Source of the DNA: Rhynchosporium graminicola
Lineage: Eukaryota; Ascomycota; Leotiomycetes; Helotiales; Ploettnerulaceae
Length of the DNA stretch: 64,000 nucleotides
Assembly (NCBI GenBank): GCA_900074885.1
Contig: FJUW01000045.1
Span: 440,084 to 504,083, forward strand
Direction: 5' to 3'
How positions within the stretch are numbered: position 1 is the first letter of the stretch; every line of letters begins with the position of its first letter. This document shows, piece after piece, positions 47,112 to 59,216 of the stretch. Both the position numbers and the translations under genes were made by a program. The notes beneath the pieces were generated by a model. It saw only the letters and a program-made list of their open reading frames with translations. It was not told the DNA's origin and did no database searches.

Positions 47112-49202
47112 GACATTTCTTTTCGAACAAACTGATGGCGCTTAAAAAAAATCCAATTCAGCAACGAAGCAAGACCTTGCCTAGGATACTACGATAGACA
47201 ATATACCTTAGAGTTGACGGTTTGACATTAAATTCGTCAAATCATGCCAGGAAATGGCCCGACTTGAATGTCATAAAGTCACGTACTCGTTAGACGATTT
47301 TACTGGGTGAAATTACACAGACTTCGCCCAAGACAGATCTGCCCAGCCTGAATCTAGTCGTAGTCACTCCTTCTCCCAGCTCATCTGCACTTCCCCCTTC
47401 CCTCTTACACATCACCACCACTCTGTCGGTTTCCAGATACCCCCCGCTTCGCCACTAAGCAACAACCACCACTTCCTCAGAAACCCAGCCTCTGTTTTCC
47501 AAATTCCTAGCTTCCTAGCTTCCCACTGCTGACTCGTGCCTCCATTTTCACCCAACCGCTAGCAAAAAAATACGTCTTTCAGATCTAGCAGATTGATCTC
47601 GGGAGGTGTTATGAATAGCAGACTTAGGACAGCTCGTGGAATTGGGAACGCGGGATGAGCTCGCCATGGGTGACGAAGTACTGATATTTTCCATACAGCA
47701 AGCGAGATCGCACTGTGTTTTGTTGGCGTAGCTGGCTATGATTGCTTGACATTGATGAGTTGAGTATGAAGACTGGGGTGGAGGAAAGGAGAAGGGGCAT
47801 GTTGGGAGATAGAGGTCGTTGACGGGAACCCGAAGGCATGTAGCGAGTGATAGATAGGCTTGTACAGGTGAGATTCGGACGAGCTTCAGAGTCTTTGTCT
47901 TTAGATCAGACATTGGGATTTCCATGAATACATCTCGATCGTCGAGAGCTTAGAGGCCTGCGAGAAAGACGTCTCGGACGTTTGAGTCGCGAGAAATGGC
48001 GGATCGCAGAACTGATAGATTATCATTGGTATTACTCAAACGAGGTAGAAGTCTGACAGTGGAAGGTCGACTCCAAAGACGTCCTTCCCAAAGTCATAAG
48101 TACAATCGATGACAGGAACAATGAATTCTGTTCCTGGAACAGAAAGTTCCATACCATACACTTTCGCTGAGACTCTCTATTTTGCATCTTCCGCCTTTCT
48201 GTTTGGATCATCTTCTTTACAGGCTTTGCTTTTATCATTAGGAACTTGAGGTAAGATGAAACATGGATGATCTGGTCTCGCATTTTGTACTTCACATACA
48301 GAATCATTTTGAAAAGCAAGAAGCTTCACTGCTGGCACGTTTCCGCATCAGGGAGGGAAGGGACCTAGGACATTGAAGGAGTTTGACAAACGTGAAGTAA
48401 AATTTCGATCTCATACTACAAATCTTCTTCTGATGGGATTGAAAGACGGAGCCTTTGATGATCCTATAACTCAACGCTTTTTCACATTTGGAAAGCAAGT
48501 ACGTGGGGAATGAGCTTTGTTAGCGATTGTGCAGAGAAGGCTGCAGGCGGCGATCGTGGAGATAACTTTAAATTGACGTTCTCTAATTTAAAGTCCTGTA
48601 TGCTTCGTCCAAAGCACAAATGATTCAAAACAACACAGACGAGACATTGGGCAAGATCGAAGATCTAGGGATGGACCTGCTAGTATAGACGCCGTGAAGA
48701 GTGGTGGTCACCTGACTTTCCACATAGCGCAGAAAGCTGGACAGCATGGGAGGCAGGACCCTGGCCTCGATCAACACCGGACTTCTCGCTTGTCTTTCTG
48801 AATGCATGAAGAAATTTAGGTGTTATTTATGAGCCAGAACGCACAGTGCTAGGTATAGTATTTTTGGAGTCATTGTCACGTTCCCAGAAGCGTTCATTTC
48901 AACCAGCTGCTTAGCGCACATCTCCTCCTTGCTTTCATACCTTCGTCATATACGTTCTCAATTTGGGCAAAAGAGCCGTGAATTTATCTCAAAAATTCAT
49001 TCTCATAATGCCACGACGGTTTTCTTTCCCGATTTCTAGAATCTGTTAAACTATTTCTACTACTTTAGAGAGCTAGCTCTTTGATGATGAAACAGCGATC
49101 GCCGTACGGCCATTTTCTGCCGTATGCCAGCAACTGCCGATTTGCAACCGATGTAAATCAATCTTCTGAGTCTCTTTTCCACACTTGTATAAGTAATCGA
49201 AC
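47112..49202. other. 2 kb intergenic region, no secure gene
   Basis: A minus-strand frame of 125 codons at 47548-47925 starts with ATG but has no motif. A minus-strand stretch near 48200 (ERRKMQNRESQRK) recalls a bZIP basic region but is interrupted by stops on both sides. Nothing else is seen. Confidence 0.4.
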
Positions 49203-50618
49203 ATGACTATGATGAGGGCCACAGGTCTTCCACTCAGCCCGAGTCCGAGATCATTTTCGTCTGCCATTCAGTTCCGATCCAAGTCACCCTCCATTCGATA
49301 TAAAGTATTCGTTAAACAATTCACATCGAGATCTAAGGCGCGCATGTCCTTCAACCGTACATCAACTCACGCATACCACACCTCCAAGATGTTCAAGCCA
49401 ACCGTCGTGATCTCAGGCGCCGGCATAGCTGGGCCTGTCTGCGCGTTCTTTCTCGCCCGCGCAGGCATAAAAACGACCATCATAGAACGCTCACCCTCTA
49501 TGCGCACCACAGGCCAACAGATCGATGTCCGCGGTGCCGGTCTCGAAGTCGTGCAACGTATGGGTCTATTAGATGCGATCAAATCACGCACGACTCAAGA
49601 AGCTGGTCTCGCGTTCGTCAATGAAAAAGGGAGACGAGTCGCTGAGTTTCCGGTGAGGAAAGATGGAGGACGGAGCTTGACTGCTGAGATTGAGATTTTG
49701 CGAGGCGAAATGGCTGATGTGTTTTACGGGGCTACGAAAAGCTTGGAGGAGGTGAATTATGTTTTCGGAGATCATGTGGTGGAGATTGTGGAGAGGGGGA
49801 GTAAGGTTGAGGTGGTATTGGAGAAGGGAGGGAGGAAGGAGTATGATTATGTTATTGGAGCTGATGGGCAGGGGTCGAAGACGAGGAGACTTGCTTTTAA
49901 AGGAGTGCAGGATGTGATAAAGCCTCTTCATCAGTATGTGGCATACTTCACGATTCCGAAAATGGAATCTGAACGCCATTTCGCGGAATGGTATAATGCC
50001 ACAGGAGGCAGAGCGATTTTGCTACGTCCGGACAATGCTGGATATACCAGAGCTTACCTGACGGTGACGAGGGATCCGCTGCCTGAGTTGCTGAAGGGAC
50101 ATTTCAAGCTGAGCGTCGCAGAGCAGAAGCAGAAGATGCATGAGATGTTCTCGGACGCGGGATGGGAAGCCAAGGAAGTGCTGGCTGGGATGGACAAATC
50201 GGAAGATTTCTACATGCAAGAAATCGTTCAAGTCAAGATGTCGAGCTGGTCGCAAGGTCGTGTCGTCCTTCTGGGCGACGCTGGATACTGTCCTTCTCCC
50301 ATCTCGGGGATGGGCACTAGTTGTGCGATCGTGGGAGCTTACCTCCTCGCTGGAGAGATCGCCAAACATGGCATGGACTACGAAAAAGCATTTTTGGGCT
50401 ATGAGGAGAAATTGAGACCGTACGTCACCAAAGCGCAGAAACTGCCACCAGGGGCTCCGGGTATCATCAATCCACAGACACAGTGGGGTATTGCGATACT
50501 GCGTGGGTTGGTGGGTGTCGTGAGTCGGAGCGGTGTTACGAAGTTATTTGATATGTTATCTGCGCCTCAAGGTCAAGACGAGAGGTTGACTGAGTATGAG
50601 TTTAAGAGGGAGGAATAG
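49203..50618 (+). CDS. FAD-dependent aromatic-hydroxylase-type monooxygenase
   Basis: A class A flavoprotein monooxygenase (PHBH/TetX fold) that hydroxylates an aromatic or polycyclic substrate using NAD(P)H. Single exon, 471 residues from the first ATG. The core begins at the ATG at 49389 (MFKPTVVISGAGIAGPVCAF) with the GxGxxG dinucleotide motif. It continues with the DG motif YDYVIGADGQGSKTR and the GD motif VVLLGDAGYCPSPISGMG. The 62 residues before the core contain no Asp or Glu and many Arg, Lys, Ser and Thr, as in a mitochondrial presequence. Other ATGs at 49209, 49212 and 49344 are possible starts. The substrate is unknown. The frame is intact. Confidence 0.85.
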   Translation: MTMMRATGLPLSPSPRSFSSAIQFRSKSPSIRYKVFVKQFTSRSKARMSFNRTSTHAYHTSKMFKPTVVISGAGIAGPVCAFFLARAGIKTTIIERSPSMRTTGQQIDVRGAGLEVVQRMGLLDAIKSRTTQEAGLAFVNEKGRRVAEFPVRKDGGRSLTAEIEILRGEMADVFYGATKSLEEVNYVFGDHVVEIVERGSKVEVVLEKGGRKEYDYVIGADGQGSKTRRLAFKGVQDVIKPLHQYVAYFTIPKMESERHFAEWYNATGGRAILLRPDNAGYTRAYLTVTRDPLPELLKGHFKLSVAEQKQKMHEMFSDAGWEAKEVLAGMDKSEDFYMQEIVQVKMSSWSQGRVVLLGDAGYCPSPISGMGTSCAIVGAYLLAGEIAKHGMDYEKAFLGYEEKLRPYVTKAQKLPPGAPGIINPQTQWGIAILRGLVGVVSRSGVTKLFDMLSAPQGQDERLTEYEFKREE

Positions 50619-51181
50619 ATGGCAGGGGATGGAACGGTAAGAGGCGTTCTCTTCGCTATGGATACTTTGTATAGGGTTACGCGATGCATACAAGAGGCAT
50701 GGGAAACAACACCTTGTAATCCTATGAAATGCCTCCTGAATGTACATACGTGCGCATCGCGACGAGGTCTCATGCTGGCAGCGACGCGAGAACTCAAAAA
50801 CAGCCGGCAATCAAAACCAGTAGGCAAACCAATCTCTAAATAGAGCTAGTCAAAGGCTTCGAAGGGCGAGGAGATTTGATGAGTACCTATATTTTCCGCA
50901 GAGTAGAAAAAAACGCGGCAACAACTAATGCTAATTCAAACCACCGACTCTGTTCTTCAAAGGGCACTCTTAAAGTATCCCAAGGAACCAGTGACATCGA
51001 TTCCCACGAAACAATTTTCGCACCACCACAAGTGCCTAAGATCCAATCTTCCTTCTTATCCAAGGCTCATCTCGGATTACCACAACAAACAACATTACCA
51101 TACAAGTACAAGTCCACAGGACCTAGACGGCGGTGATCAAAATTCCTCCACCTCTTCAACTCTCCAATCGATTTCTTTCTT

Positions 51182-51206
51182 CGTGCGGAGTGCGGAGTGC
51201 GGAGTT
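51182..51206 (+). repeat. GTGCGGA tandem repeat
   Basis: About three and a half tandem units of a heptamer (GTGCGGA), with the last copy altered. Confidence 0.8.
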
Positions 51207-51240
51207 CGGCCTTGACTCTCCGATGTCCCGGGGATCCAGG

Positions 51241-51263
51241 CAGTCCAGTCCAGTCCAGTCCAG
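51241..51263 (+). repeat. CAGTC pentanucleotide repeat
   Basis: About four and a half perfect tandem CAGTC units. Confidence 0.9.
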
Positions 51264-51330
51264 TTCGAGTTCGAGGTTCTCGCGACACGAGAATCATCAT
51301 CTTCCTCTCCCTGGCAAGGTCACACGACGT

Positions 51331-51388
51331 CCACTCCACTCCACTCCACTCCACTCCACTCCACTCCACTCCACTCCACTCCACTCCA
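51331..51388 (+). repeat. CCACT pentanucleotide microsatellite
   Basis: About eleven tandem CCACT units, the longest perfect tandem array in the window. The last unit decays to CCATT. All bases on the plus strand are C, T or A, with no G. Confidence 0.95.
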
Positions 51389-52513
51389 TTCCACAATCTC
51401 AAAAAATCCCCCGGGGATGTTGGATTTATAGTGGCCTTTTTGAGATACGGAGGAGAGGGGGTGGGTTTTACAGAACTTCCCAGATCCCACGACCTGGATC
51501 TTTTGTTCAAAGTTGTGAGTTTTGTTTCCCCAAAAACAAGAAGAAAAAAACCAAAAAAAAAGCCAAAAAAAAAAAAAAGCTACCCAGTGATAACCTGATG
51601 ACCAGATCTTGCCTTACCATACATACAATCAATACCTTGCCAAGAGGAGGAGGATATCTCAGGGTTCGGCGCCCACTGACGTTTCATGTGCCTCGGTCCA
51701 GTCCAGTCCTTTAGTCCAGGCCTTAACTACTCCATTATGGTTGGCCTCAGGAGTCAGGAGGACATCGCGTCCGCAGCGCAGCCCGGTTCGTCCCGTCGTC
51801 CAACGTCCACGAAAGGGAAGCGACCGGATGAAACGTGACGACGGTACGTACCCTCTAGGCTTATTTATGGAAAGGCGAAGGAAGGGAGGGCTTGGTTCTT
51901 TAAAAATAGAATCGTTGATTCACCAAGAGGATCGAGGGGATGAGAGAGAAGCAGAGTCAGAAACATCGCAACGCAAGGGAAGGAAAAGAGATGCAACGTA
52001 AAGTAAAGGGAAGGAATCTACCGTGAATCAAAAAGTAAGACAAAAGAAAGGAGGGCAAGAGTTGGAGATGGTGGATGGTGGTGGTAGGGTAGGTTTCAAG
52101 ACGAGCAGAGCCAAAAAAAAAAAAAAGGTTTTTATAGATAGAGTCTATTGGAGCCTCCATGTTTAGTGATGCTCCTGGAAAACTTACAATACCTTGGCTT
52201 GGTTGGGCATCTATCTGACTTTCCGCTGTGTTGATGAGGAGGGGGGAGGGGGGTAGGGTACGCAGAAAGACGAGTGAGTCACTTTAACTTCTTCTGCTCC
52301 CGTGCAGTAACGAATCCGGCATTGTTCTCGTGATTGATTGCACGACGTGAGTGCTCATGTAGGCATTGTATGGAGGGGATACTGTGGTTGGAGGGGAAAT
52401 TGTGTCCTTTGCGACGTGGTACAGGTTTACTTGGTCCATCCTCCCTTTCCCGAATCTGTCGGTAAGGTGGTGGTGGGTGGGTGGGTGACCCGGATCGGAT
52501 CATCTCCCGCGTG

Positions 52514-52539
52514 CTATCTATCTATCTATCTATCTATCT
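52514..52539 (+). repeat. CTAT tetranucleotide microsatellite
   Basis: Six and a half perfect tandem units. Confidence 0.95.
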
Positions 52540-52943
52540 GTTGGTTCGTGGATCTTTCAAAGGAAACCTAGGAAGAATTACTTCGTAGAATCGTGCGTGC
52601 TTGGGGAGTAATTATACTTTGCCGTGATCTGGGTAGCTCTTACAAGTCGATTACAAAGACACTGCCAGTACCAAGACGCTTGCTTGTTTCAAGACTCTCT
52701 CGAGATTAAAAAGTCCAAAGCATAACAAGCAGATGGGGCGGGCAACTCGAGTCGTGATGGTTCTCCTCGTTCGTATCAGGTGAAGCATGTGCCGGGATAC
52801 AAAGCAGAGGGAGGTGTCGGGATCGGGATCGAGATCTAGCCCCTGGGAAAGTCCAGGCTCGGCCGGGTGAAATCCATGGCCATGGCTGTTTGCGGGAAGG
52901 ATGGATGGGTTGTGGGGCGATGCAGGGTCGACTATCATGGTGT

Positions 52944-52973
52944 GGATGGATGGATGGATGGATGGATGGATGG
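52944..52973 (+). repeat. GGAT tetranucleotide microsatellite
   Basis: About seven perfect tandem units, roughly 350 bases upstream of the ATG at 53320. Confidence 0.95.
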
Positions 52974-53258
52974 TACAGAGTCAAACGAGAAAGGAGGAGG
53001 TCATGGGTGCGACTTGATAAACGGAGTGTGCCTCCTCAAAGGGGTAGCGGCAATAGCGATGCTCCTTCTCGGAAATCATCCTGCCAAACCACACCAAACC
53101 ACACCAAACGAAACTAAAGGCAAGCAAAGCAGATCAACACTTCCAAGCAGATCATCACTTCCGTTCCATTATCAGTCAGTATCTCAACATCGCTCCACGA
53201 TACAATATCCATACAACCAACCGACTTGTGCTCACCAACTCTCCTCAGCGGTGCTTGT

Positions 53259-53280
53259 CGCATCGCATCGCATCGCATCA
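53259..53280 (+). repeat. CGCAT pentanucleotide repeat in the leader of the 53320 ORF
   Basis: Four tandem CGCAT units just upstream of the start codon at 53320, within the presumed 5' leader. Confidence 0.85.
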
Positions 53281-53319
53281 ACACCCTTAACACCCTCAAA
53301 ACCCGACCCAACCCAAGCA

Positions 53320-53835
53320 ATGTCTTTCACAATGGCATCATCAACGCCAACTCCCTCCATCACAACCGTCACGCCGAAAACCCGACCACGACGCGCATCG
53401 CGCTTCACTGAAGGTTCTCCCCTCACCGGTGCCGAACTCGCTCAGCAATCCACCGACAACGCCTTCCTCCTCTCGATCCTCACTCAAATGGACGAGCACG
53501 AGGCGCGCAAAGCACGCAGTTCATCCAACGCCTCTACAGACTCCTTCTCTTCCCCATTCAGCAGTCGCAAGAGAAGGGATACTGGATCCTCATCCAACGG
53601 ATCGCATAGTGGCAATAGTCCGGTGCAAGGCGAGTTCGTCATCAAGGAGCGCGTGGGAAGGAGGAGTATCACCTTCGGCCGGACAGAGGATGCAAGGAAG
53701 AGTTTGCAGGTTGATGAGAGGCCGAAGGGAGATTTCGCGGATGGTGTCGAGGTATTGGCTGTCAAGTTCAAGGGGAGACTGAGGGCCTTGACGGGGGGTA
53801 GGGAGAGAAATGTCAAGCCTTATGAGGGTACGTGA
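53320..53835 (+). CDS. Hypothetical protein, 171 residues
   Basis: An ATG-started frame with a coherent core that I do not recognise. The first 30 residues are Ser/Thr/Pro-rich. Residues 28-65 (RRASRFTEGSPLTGAELAQQ, then LLSILTQMDEHEARKARS) look like a short helical conserved motif. A Ser-rich linker with a basic cluster (SSRKRRDTGSS) follows, then VQGEFVIKERVGRRSITFG and FADGVEVLAVKFKGRLRALTGG. It is probably a small basic, partly disordered nuclear or signalling protein, but no function can be given. The frame opens upstream to 52867 without evidence of coding. A GTACGT donor-like sequence near the 3' end leaves open an extra exon. It stands alone inside 6.5 kb of non-coding DNA. Confidence 0.55.
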   Translation: MSFTMASSTPTPSITTVTPKTRPRRASRFTEGSPLTGAELAQQSTDNAFLLSILTQMDEHEARKARSSSNASTDSFSSPFSSRKRRDTGSSSNGSHSGNSPVQGEFVIKERVGRRSITFGRTEDARKSLQVDERPKGDFADGVEVLAVKFKGRLRALTGGRERNVKPYEGT

Positions 53836-55106
53836 AGATGAGAGAGAGGGGAGATGGAAACGACACTATTTATTATCACGCCTTCGGGATGATTGCTGTA
53901 TAGCATAGCATAGACTGGCACGGGTTGCGACGGTATCAATACCAGAAGGGCACGAGGACGCCAGGAGCAAGACCTCGATCGATTCACGCCCGGAGTTTTG
54001 GAGTGAGAGATGGAAGGCGAAAAGTACCAGCTACGTGCTTTTCGGGTTGCGATCATTCTGCTGTATCATAGATGGGATTCCGAAAGACCAGAGAGTCTCG
54101 GAATTTCGTTGCTTGTAACAATAAAAATATCGTCAATCTCACCATGCGATGTTCGTGCGCGAGTAATAGTTCTTTGCAATTGCCACTCCGTAACTCCCCT
54201 CGATACGGAGCAAGAGGCTCTACCCGCACCCGACTGCGAACGCAACCGTACGTCGTCACGTATCGCATCTCTGAATAGCGCAAGCTACTAAGTATATTCA
54301 ACCAGCTACTCAGCAGGAAATCATCGTCGTCACCGACGTCAGAGTCAGTCAGCATCCGGTCCCCTTCCCCTTCCGATTCCCCATCTTTTCGCACGTTGTA
54401 TCGAAGTGGAAACCTCAGAAGAGTCAGTCATCCGTACAAGAGACTCTGGAAGGGTTCCAAACATCATCGTACTGAGAACACTAATAAAAAAGGCATCTCG
54501 AAGATCCATCTTTCTCTCTTCTCTCATCACCTGTCGCAATTTCATCTCTTTCGATTTTCAATGGTTTTAATCTTTTTTTTTCTTCTTCTTCTTCTCAAAA
54601 CGACACCTATGCCCCCAGCGCACCCCCGGTTGGGGTGGTTTGACGTTTAACTCACAACCTTTACTTTTTTCAAATACCGATGGAACCGTTCGAACAATGA
54701 CATAGCCGTCCGTCTGTCTCCACCCTTTTGGGTATCCACTCACTCCACTACTGTGCCTCCTAAGTAGTTCACAAGCTTCCCCTTCCCCCCTCCCTCTCTC
54801 TTTTATCTTACAGTACGGAGTACTTTCCTTTCCGCAGCTAACAGATCCACAACCGAAATATACAGTTAGTCCCAGTCAGTCAGTCCCTTTTCATACCTGA
54901 ACCTCTCACACATCCAAAACCCTACCAACCTACTATAAAAGTAAATAAAACCTCCTCAATCCGAAACACCACAGTCCTAGATACCGCTAGGTACCTCCTG
55001 CCTACCCAACGCTAGAAGAGGCTCTGGGTTCTGAATCCCTGACTCTCTCCCGCACTTGCGGCGCGATCCATGGGGAATTAATTAGCTAGCGCGAACGGTT
55101 TGAAAG

Positions 55107-55140
55107 ATGAGATGGGATGGGATGGGATGAGATGATGAGG
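55107..55140 (+). repeat. GATGG/GATGA repeat
   Basis: About six imperfect tandem copies of GATGG and GATGA. Confidence 0.8.
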
Positions 55141-56168
55141 TCAATTTAGACTTTTTTCTTGTTTTTTTTTTTTGGTTACTCCATCTCTTGGCCTCTTGAG
55201 CTCTGAGGCTCTAGGGAGGGCTCTTGGGGAAGAAAAAGTGGGGAGAGAAAGGAGGGTTGTTTGAGTTTGGGAACTTGGGAAGTGAGTAGCCGGTTTGCGC
55301 TGTAGGAGATATTTGGGGAGGGAAGGGAGGGCTGGATGAGGTTTGAGCTACTGTAATGGTAATGGGGGGAAGAGAAGGAACTTGGTAGGATTGTGTGTTG
55401 GGTTGGGTTACTTTTATGAGCAGGTAAATTAGCAGGCATTGATTGGAAGTTTATCGGTGCGATCTGAATCATTTGATGGGTTGAGGGCCGGAGTCGGAGG
55501 CGGAGTTGGAGATGGGATTCTATATGATGGGTTGGATGGAGAGGTAACTTGGTATTTGGCTAGTGTAAGAGATAACTACTTGGAGTATTTTCCCAATACA
55601 GGACGGGTTTTACCAATACGAATGATGGTTCATAAGGGAACTCTCGGGGGAAAGGAGACCGAGTAGTACCTTCTGGGGCTGTCAATATCGCACGATTCCC
55701 GCGTAATCAACGAAAAGCTTCGAGGTCTTCATACCTACCTGAATCCCATCTCCAACATCCATCCTCCTCTTCACATCTTCACATCTCCACATCTTCACAT
55801 CTCCCCATCTCCCATCTTCAACCTCCTAACAGCACATCTCCCCTCCCCAATTCAACCTCCTTACTCCCCCTAAGGATCAACAACTCAACAACTCATCCAT
55901 GACGTCTGTCCTCCCCTCCCTCTGTCCTTGACAACCTATAATCCAAGTAACACATCACATTCACGCCAATAAATACCCTCTATCTTGCACCACACCCACG
56001 ATATAAGACGGACAGTACCCGTCCGTCCGTGGCGATATCATATCATGACAGCATACCTAACTTACCAAAGAGACTACAAACAAACAAACAAACAAGGCTA
56101 ATCCCTGAGACCAGCACAGCACAGCGCAGCACAGCACATGGGAGGAAGGAGCGGGTTGAGGATAACAA

Positions 56169-56215
56169 TAGCAACAAACAGGCAACAAATAAGCAACAAA
56201 TAGGCAACAATAAGC
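56169..56215 (+). repeat. GCAACAAATA-type decamer repeat
   Basis: About four imperfect tandem copies of a ten-base unit, GCAACAAA followed by TA or CAG variants. Confidence 0.8.
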
Positions 56216-57148
56216 CCCAGTGAAGCCGTAGGTAGTTTCATTCAATACACCTGGGATGCAGGATATGCCCTGCGACGCGCATACACAGTAACTTCGCAAC
56301 CCGCCTGGTGTGGATGAGATGAGCTGGCTTGTGGAGATCTCTAAGATCTAGAGAATGGGGAAATCCTGGTTATATACCTACACTTATATAGACGATATGT
56401 GTGTATGTGTGTGGGTGTGTTGAGCAACATGGAGGCCCCACGAGGATGCTCTACATGGAGAGTTTTATAAGTATAAGCAGATGGATGACATCAGCGATAC
56501 CGATCTTACTTGCCATGTGAAAGCTTCCTTGCCTTTACATTGTGCAAACAAAAAGCTGGTCGTGTCAGTGCAAGCTGGGGGGTTTCTCGTTAACTTTGAC
56601 TACGACTATATATTTGCGAGATTTTTTGTTTTTTGAACGTTGGTGAAGAAGTGGTCAATGTAGACAGGAAGTTTCTTTTCCTGATGCTCAAGAGAACTAC
56701 AGTTTTCAACAAATCACCGAGTGAGTGAGTCATGCTTGACACTAACCAGCCAGACCCGGGGAAGACTGACATGCGGACTGGATTGATGCTATGAATCTTG
56801 CAATGTATGTGCCAAATCTGTATAGAAGCCTAGTGATAGGCCATCATCATATATATTCTAGCTGATTGACATCTGCTGAGAGGGTAAAGCCAAAGCAGAC
56901 GCAAATATTCTTAAAAACGGGCATGCAGGAAGAACTCCTCAGACTCTAATGACATCAATGCAGTCCGTACATCCAATACACGAAAACAAGAACACCAATA
57001 CGCTGATACGCTATGTTGAGTATGAAGATAAAAGCCCGCCCAAATTCCGAACGCCAAGTGGCCCCATCAAGATCCTGAAGTCGTCTCAATCGTCAAATTC
57101 CCGAACGCCTATTTATGCGGAAAATGGGATCGCAAACGTAAGGCACGT

Positions 57149-59216
57149 CTAGTGGAATGGGCGCACATTGCCCATTCCTAGTCCAATTATCTCGAATATT
57201 ATCGGATTGGTTTCGACTGCTAGCCAACCAATTCCTGATTCATATTAGTGATATGAAGGCGGATGGATTCTTATTTGAGAGCTTACCGGCGTAAACAACG
57301 AGTTTCGTGACAACCTCAACATCATACCTCACACGAGGTTGTTCTAGCCGTGAAAACATCTCTTTCTCCTCAAGCTCATTCTGCTGACCAAAAGTCATGT
57401 CTGCTTCCTCACCATTCTCCGACTCTGCTGCTGCTGGTGGTGTTGCAGGAGCGAAAACAACATGTCCTTGCCCCATCATCTGCTCGTAGGAACCAACCCT
57501 CGATTGAGCTGGGGTAGGCAAACCACCATTATGTACACCTAAAAATTCCGAAAAACCAGAAACCTGAGACACTGCTCCGTCTTTGTCGAGACTGCCTTTC
57601 GAGCTGAAATAGTCTTTTCCGAATGTAGGGTCTGGAGAGCGTGGTGACTGAACCGCTGATGTGATATCGCTACCGTACGTCAAGCTGTCTCTTCGTCTCT
57701 TCTCGCGATATGCTAAAGTCTCGTATGCATCGGCAGCAGATTGAGGTCCCACTGAGACAGCACGACCTCGTCCCGGATGACGAATTGAGGTGAAGAGACC
57801 AGGTAAGTCAGAAACTGATGGCATAACATTATCGACCTTCAGTCGGGCGGGAATCTTTTTGTACTCTGATGCAGGCACGAAGAACTTTCGAGGTAGACTG
57901 AATCCATTTTTCTCGATGGTTCGGAACAAATGAGGAAGAGCCTTGAGAAGGGTGGGCTTCATGACTTCTCTCCAAGCGAAGATAACCAGAATTCCAATCA
58001 GCATGCGAACAATCACCGTTACCCATCCCATATGTTCTAGACTGAATGGAACTGTTGCTGGAACCGGAATATCCCACGCCCAGTTTCCAGTTGCATAATG
58101 CCATCCGCCCAGCTCAATTCCAATCATGACTCCAGCAAACGAAACACTGTCATCGAAACAGGGGCAGTCGTCGGCGGGCTCCGGGTGAATTCGAATTAGA
58201 CAAACTATGACAAGCGCTACAGCCATTGGTACTACCCAAGAGCTGCTGTGCAGAAATTTGTCGATATCGGGGCCATAAATACACTCAATGGCTGAAATAA
58301 TAGCTCCCATGATACTTCCTACAATGACGTCTATAAACCCATGCATTCCACAATAAAGCCGACCGAGTATGATCGAGAGCGCGTAGGTATAGCTCAGTAT
58401 TTCGATTATAAATTTCGTCGATGGCTGTAGCTGGCTGTCAGGAGAATGTATTGTAAATAGGCAATACACAGCCACAGAAACGGCATTCGCAGAGTGTGTT
58501 GAAGGGAATCCATATTCCAAAGCCGCCGAGCCTGACATTGTAATTCGGTGAAGAGGCGGAGATAACGGTCGAGGTAAGGACAGCATATCTTTGAGAAATC
58601 CCGTCGAGAAAACACCAGTCGCAAGGATGTGAACCATTCTACGTCCGTCAGCTTCCACGTTGCGACTTTTTGAGACAGCCTCACCCTCTTCCTACTGAAG
58701 TATGCCCGCACCAGAACAGAATCGGGAGGAAGATCATGAAGAATGTATGTGTTCCAAGGTTTGCTGTGATCGCGAAATATGTATCGAGAGCTGGCGATCG
58801 CATCTTATCTTGCATCCATGCCAAGTAAGGTGTTTCCCATCTAACCAAAGGGAGGATCCTCTGTCGTAAGTTGTATCGCCATGGTGGAAGTCTGCGCTTG
58901 TCTAGAAATGGTCAGCATATACCTGGAAACATACATTGAGAGGAGGAGTCAGTAGAAGTCGGTTCCCACACATGGGAACTGGGGGTGAGATCGACAGTAT
59001 TTCGTAGCCGCGACGAATGCATGATACATGCAGCAAGTCGGTGGGCATACAAGCAGGGAGGACTAAAGAAGCTAGACAAATACACATACAATGATCCAAA
59101 CTTCTCAAACCAGCATCAACTACATCTCCTGGCGCATCCAATGCTATCGATGGTGGGGTTGGGAATTTCTTGAGCTCTAGGCTTAGGCTGTTAGAGCCTT
59201 TAGGAGTCGAGCACAT
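57149..59216 (-). CDS. Sphingosine-1-phosphate phosphatase (PAP2 family, LCB3-like)
   Basis: An ER membrane phosphatase that dephosphorylates long-chain base phosphates and so sets the balance of sphingolipid signalling. Four exons (59216-59090, 58901-58685, 58638-57287, 57234-57149) sum to 1782 nt, giving 593 residues. The PAP2 motifs are complete: KDMLSLPRP at 131-139, YGFPSTHSAN with His163, and GRLYCGMHGFID with Arg208, His214 and Asp218. Exon 1 ends with GLRSLDHY and joins KRRLPPWRYNLRQR, a family hallmark. The last exon (GWLAVETNPIIFEIIGLGMG) is recovered across a 52-base intron; without it the frame would run on to a false stop at 57240. Several hydrophobic segments precede a disordered cytosolic region at about 390-560. 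Confidence 0.93.

Larger units (their letters stand above)
50619..53319. other. Microsatellite-rich interval upstream of the 53320 ORF
   Basis: 2.7 kb without a recognised gene, containing several tandem repeats listed separately. The last 250 bases are C/A-rich and resemble a leader. It may be a long promoter and 5' UTR. Confidence 0.5.
53836..57148. other. 3.3 kb gene-free, low-complexity region
   Basis: No gene is recognised. It contains purine- or pyrimidine-biased tracts (for example GATGG repeats at 55107-55140, CACATCT/TTCACATC repeats near 55765-55815, CAAA at 56083-56097, CAGCA near 56111-56138, GCAACAAATA near 56169-56215). The motif CTAGGTACCT occurs near 54988. Confidence 0.5.

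Noticed and set aside
48032..48500. Possible bZIP transcription factor (ERRKMQNRESQRK) on the minus strand
   Set aside because: Stops lie on both sides, no leucine zipper follows, and no downstream domain is seen. The match is too short to call.
54560..54650. 29-codon frame with a signal-peptide-like hydrophobic run
   Set aside because: The run comes from a T-rich, TTC-repeat tract, and nothing after it looks like a mature peptide.
57240..57286. C-terminus of the sphingosine-1-phosphate phosphatase ending at 57240
   Set aside because: This is intron read-through. A GT-AG intron leads to a last exon ending at 57149 that encodes a conserved hydrophobic tail.
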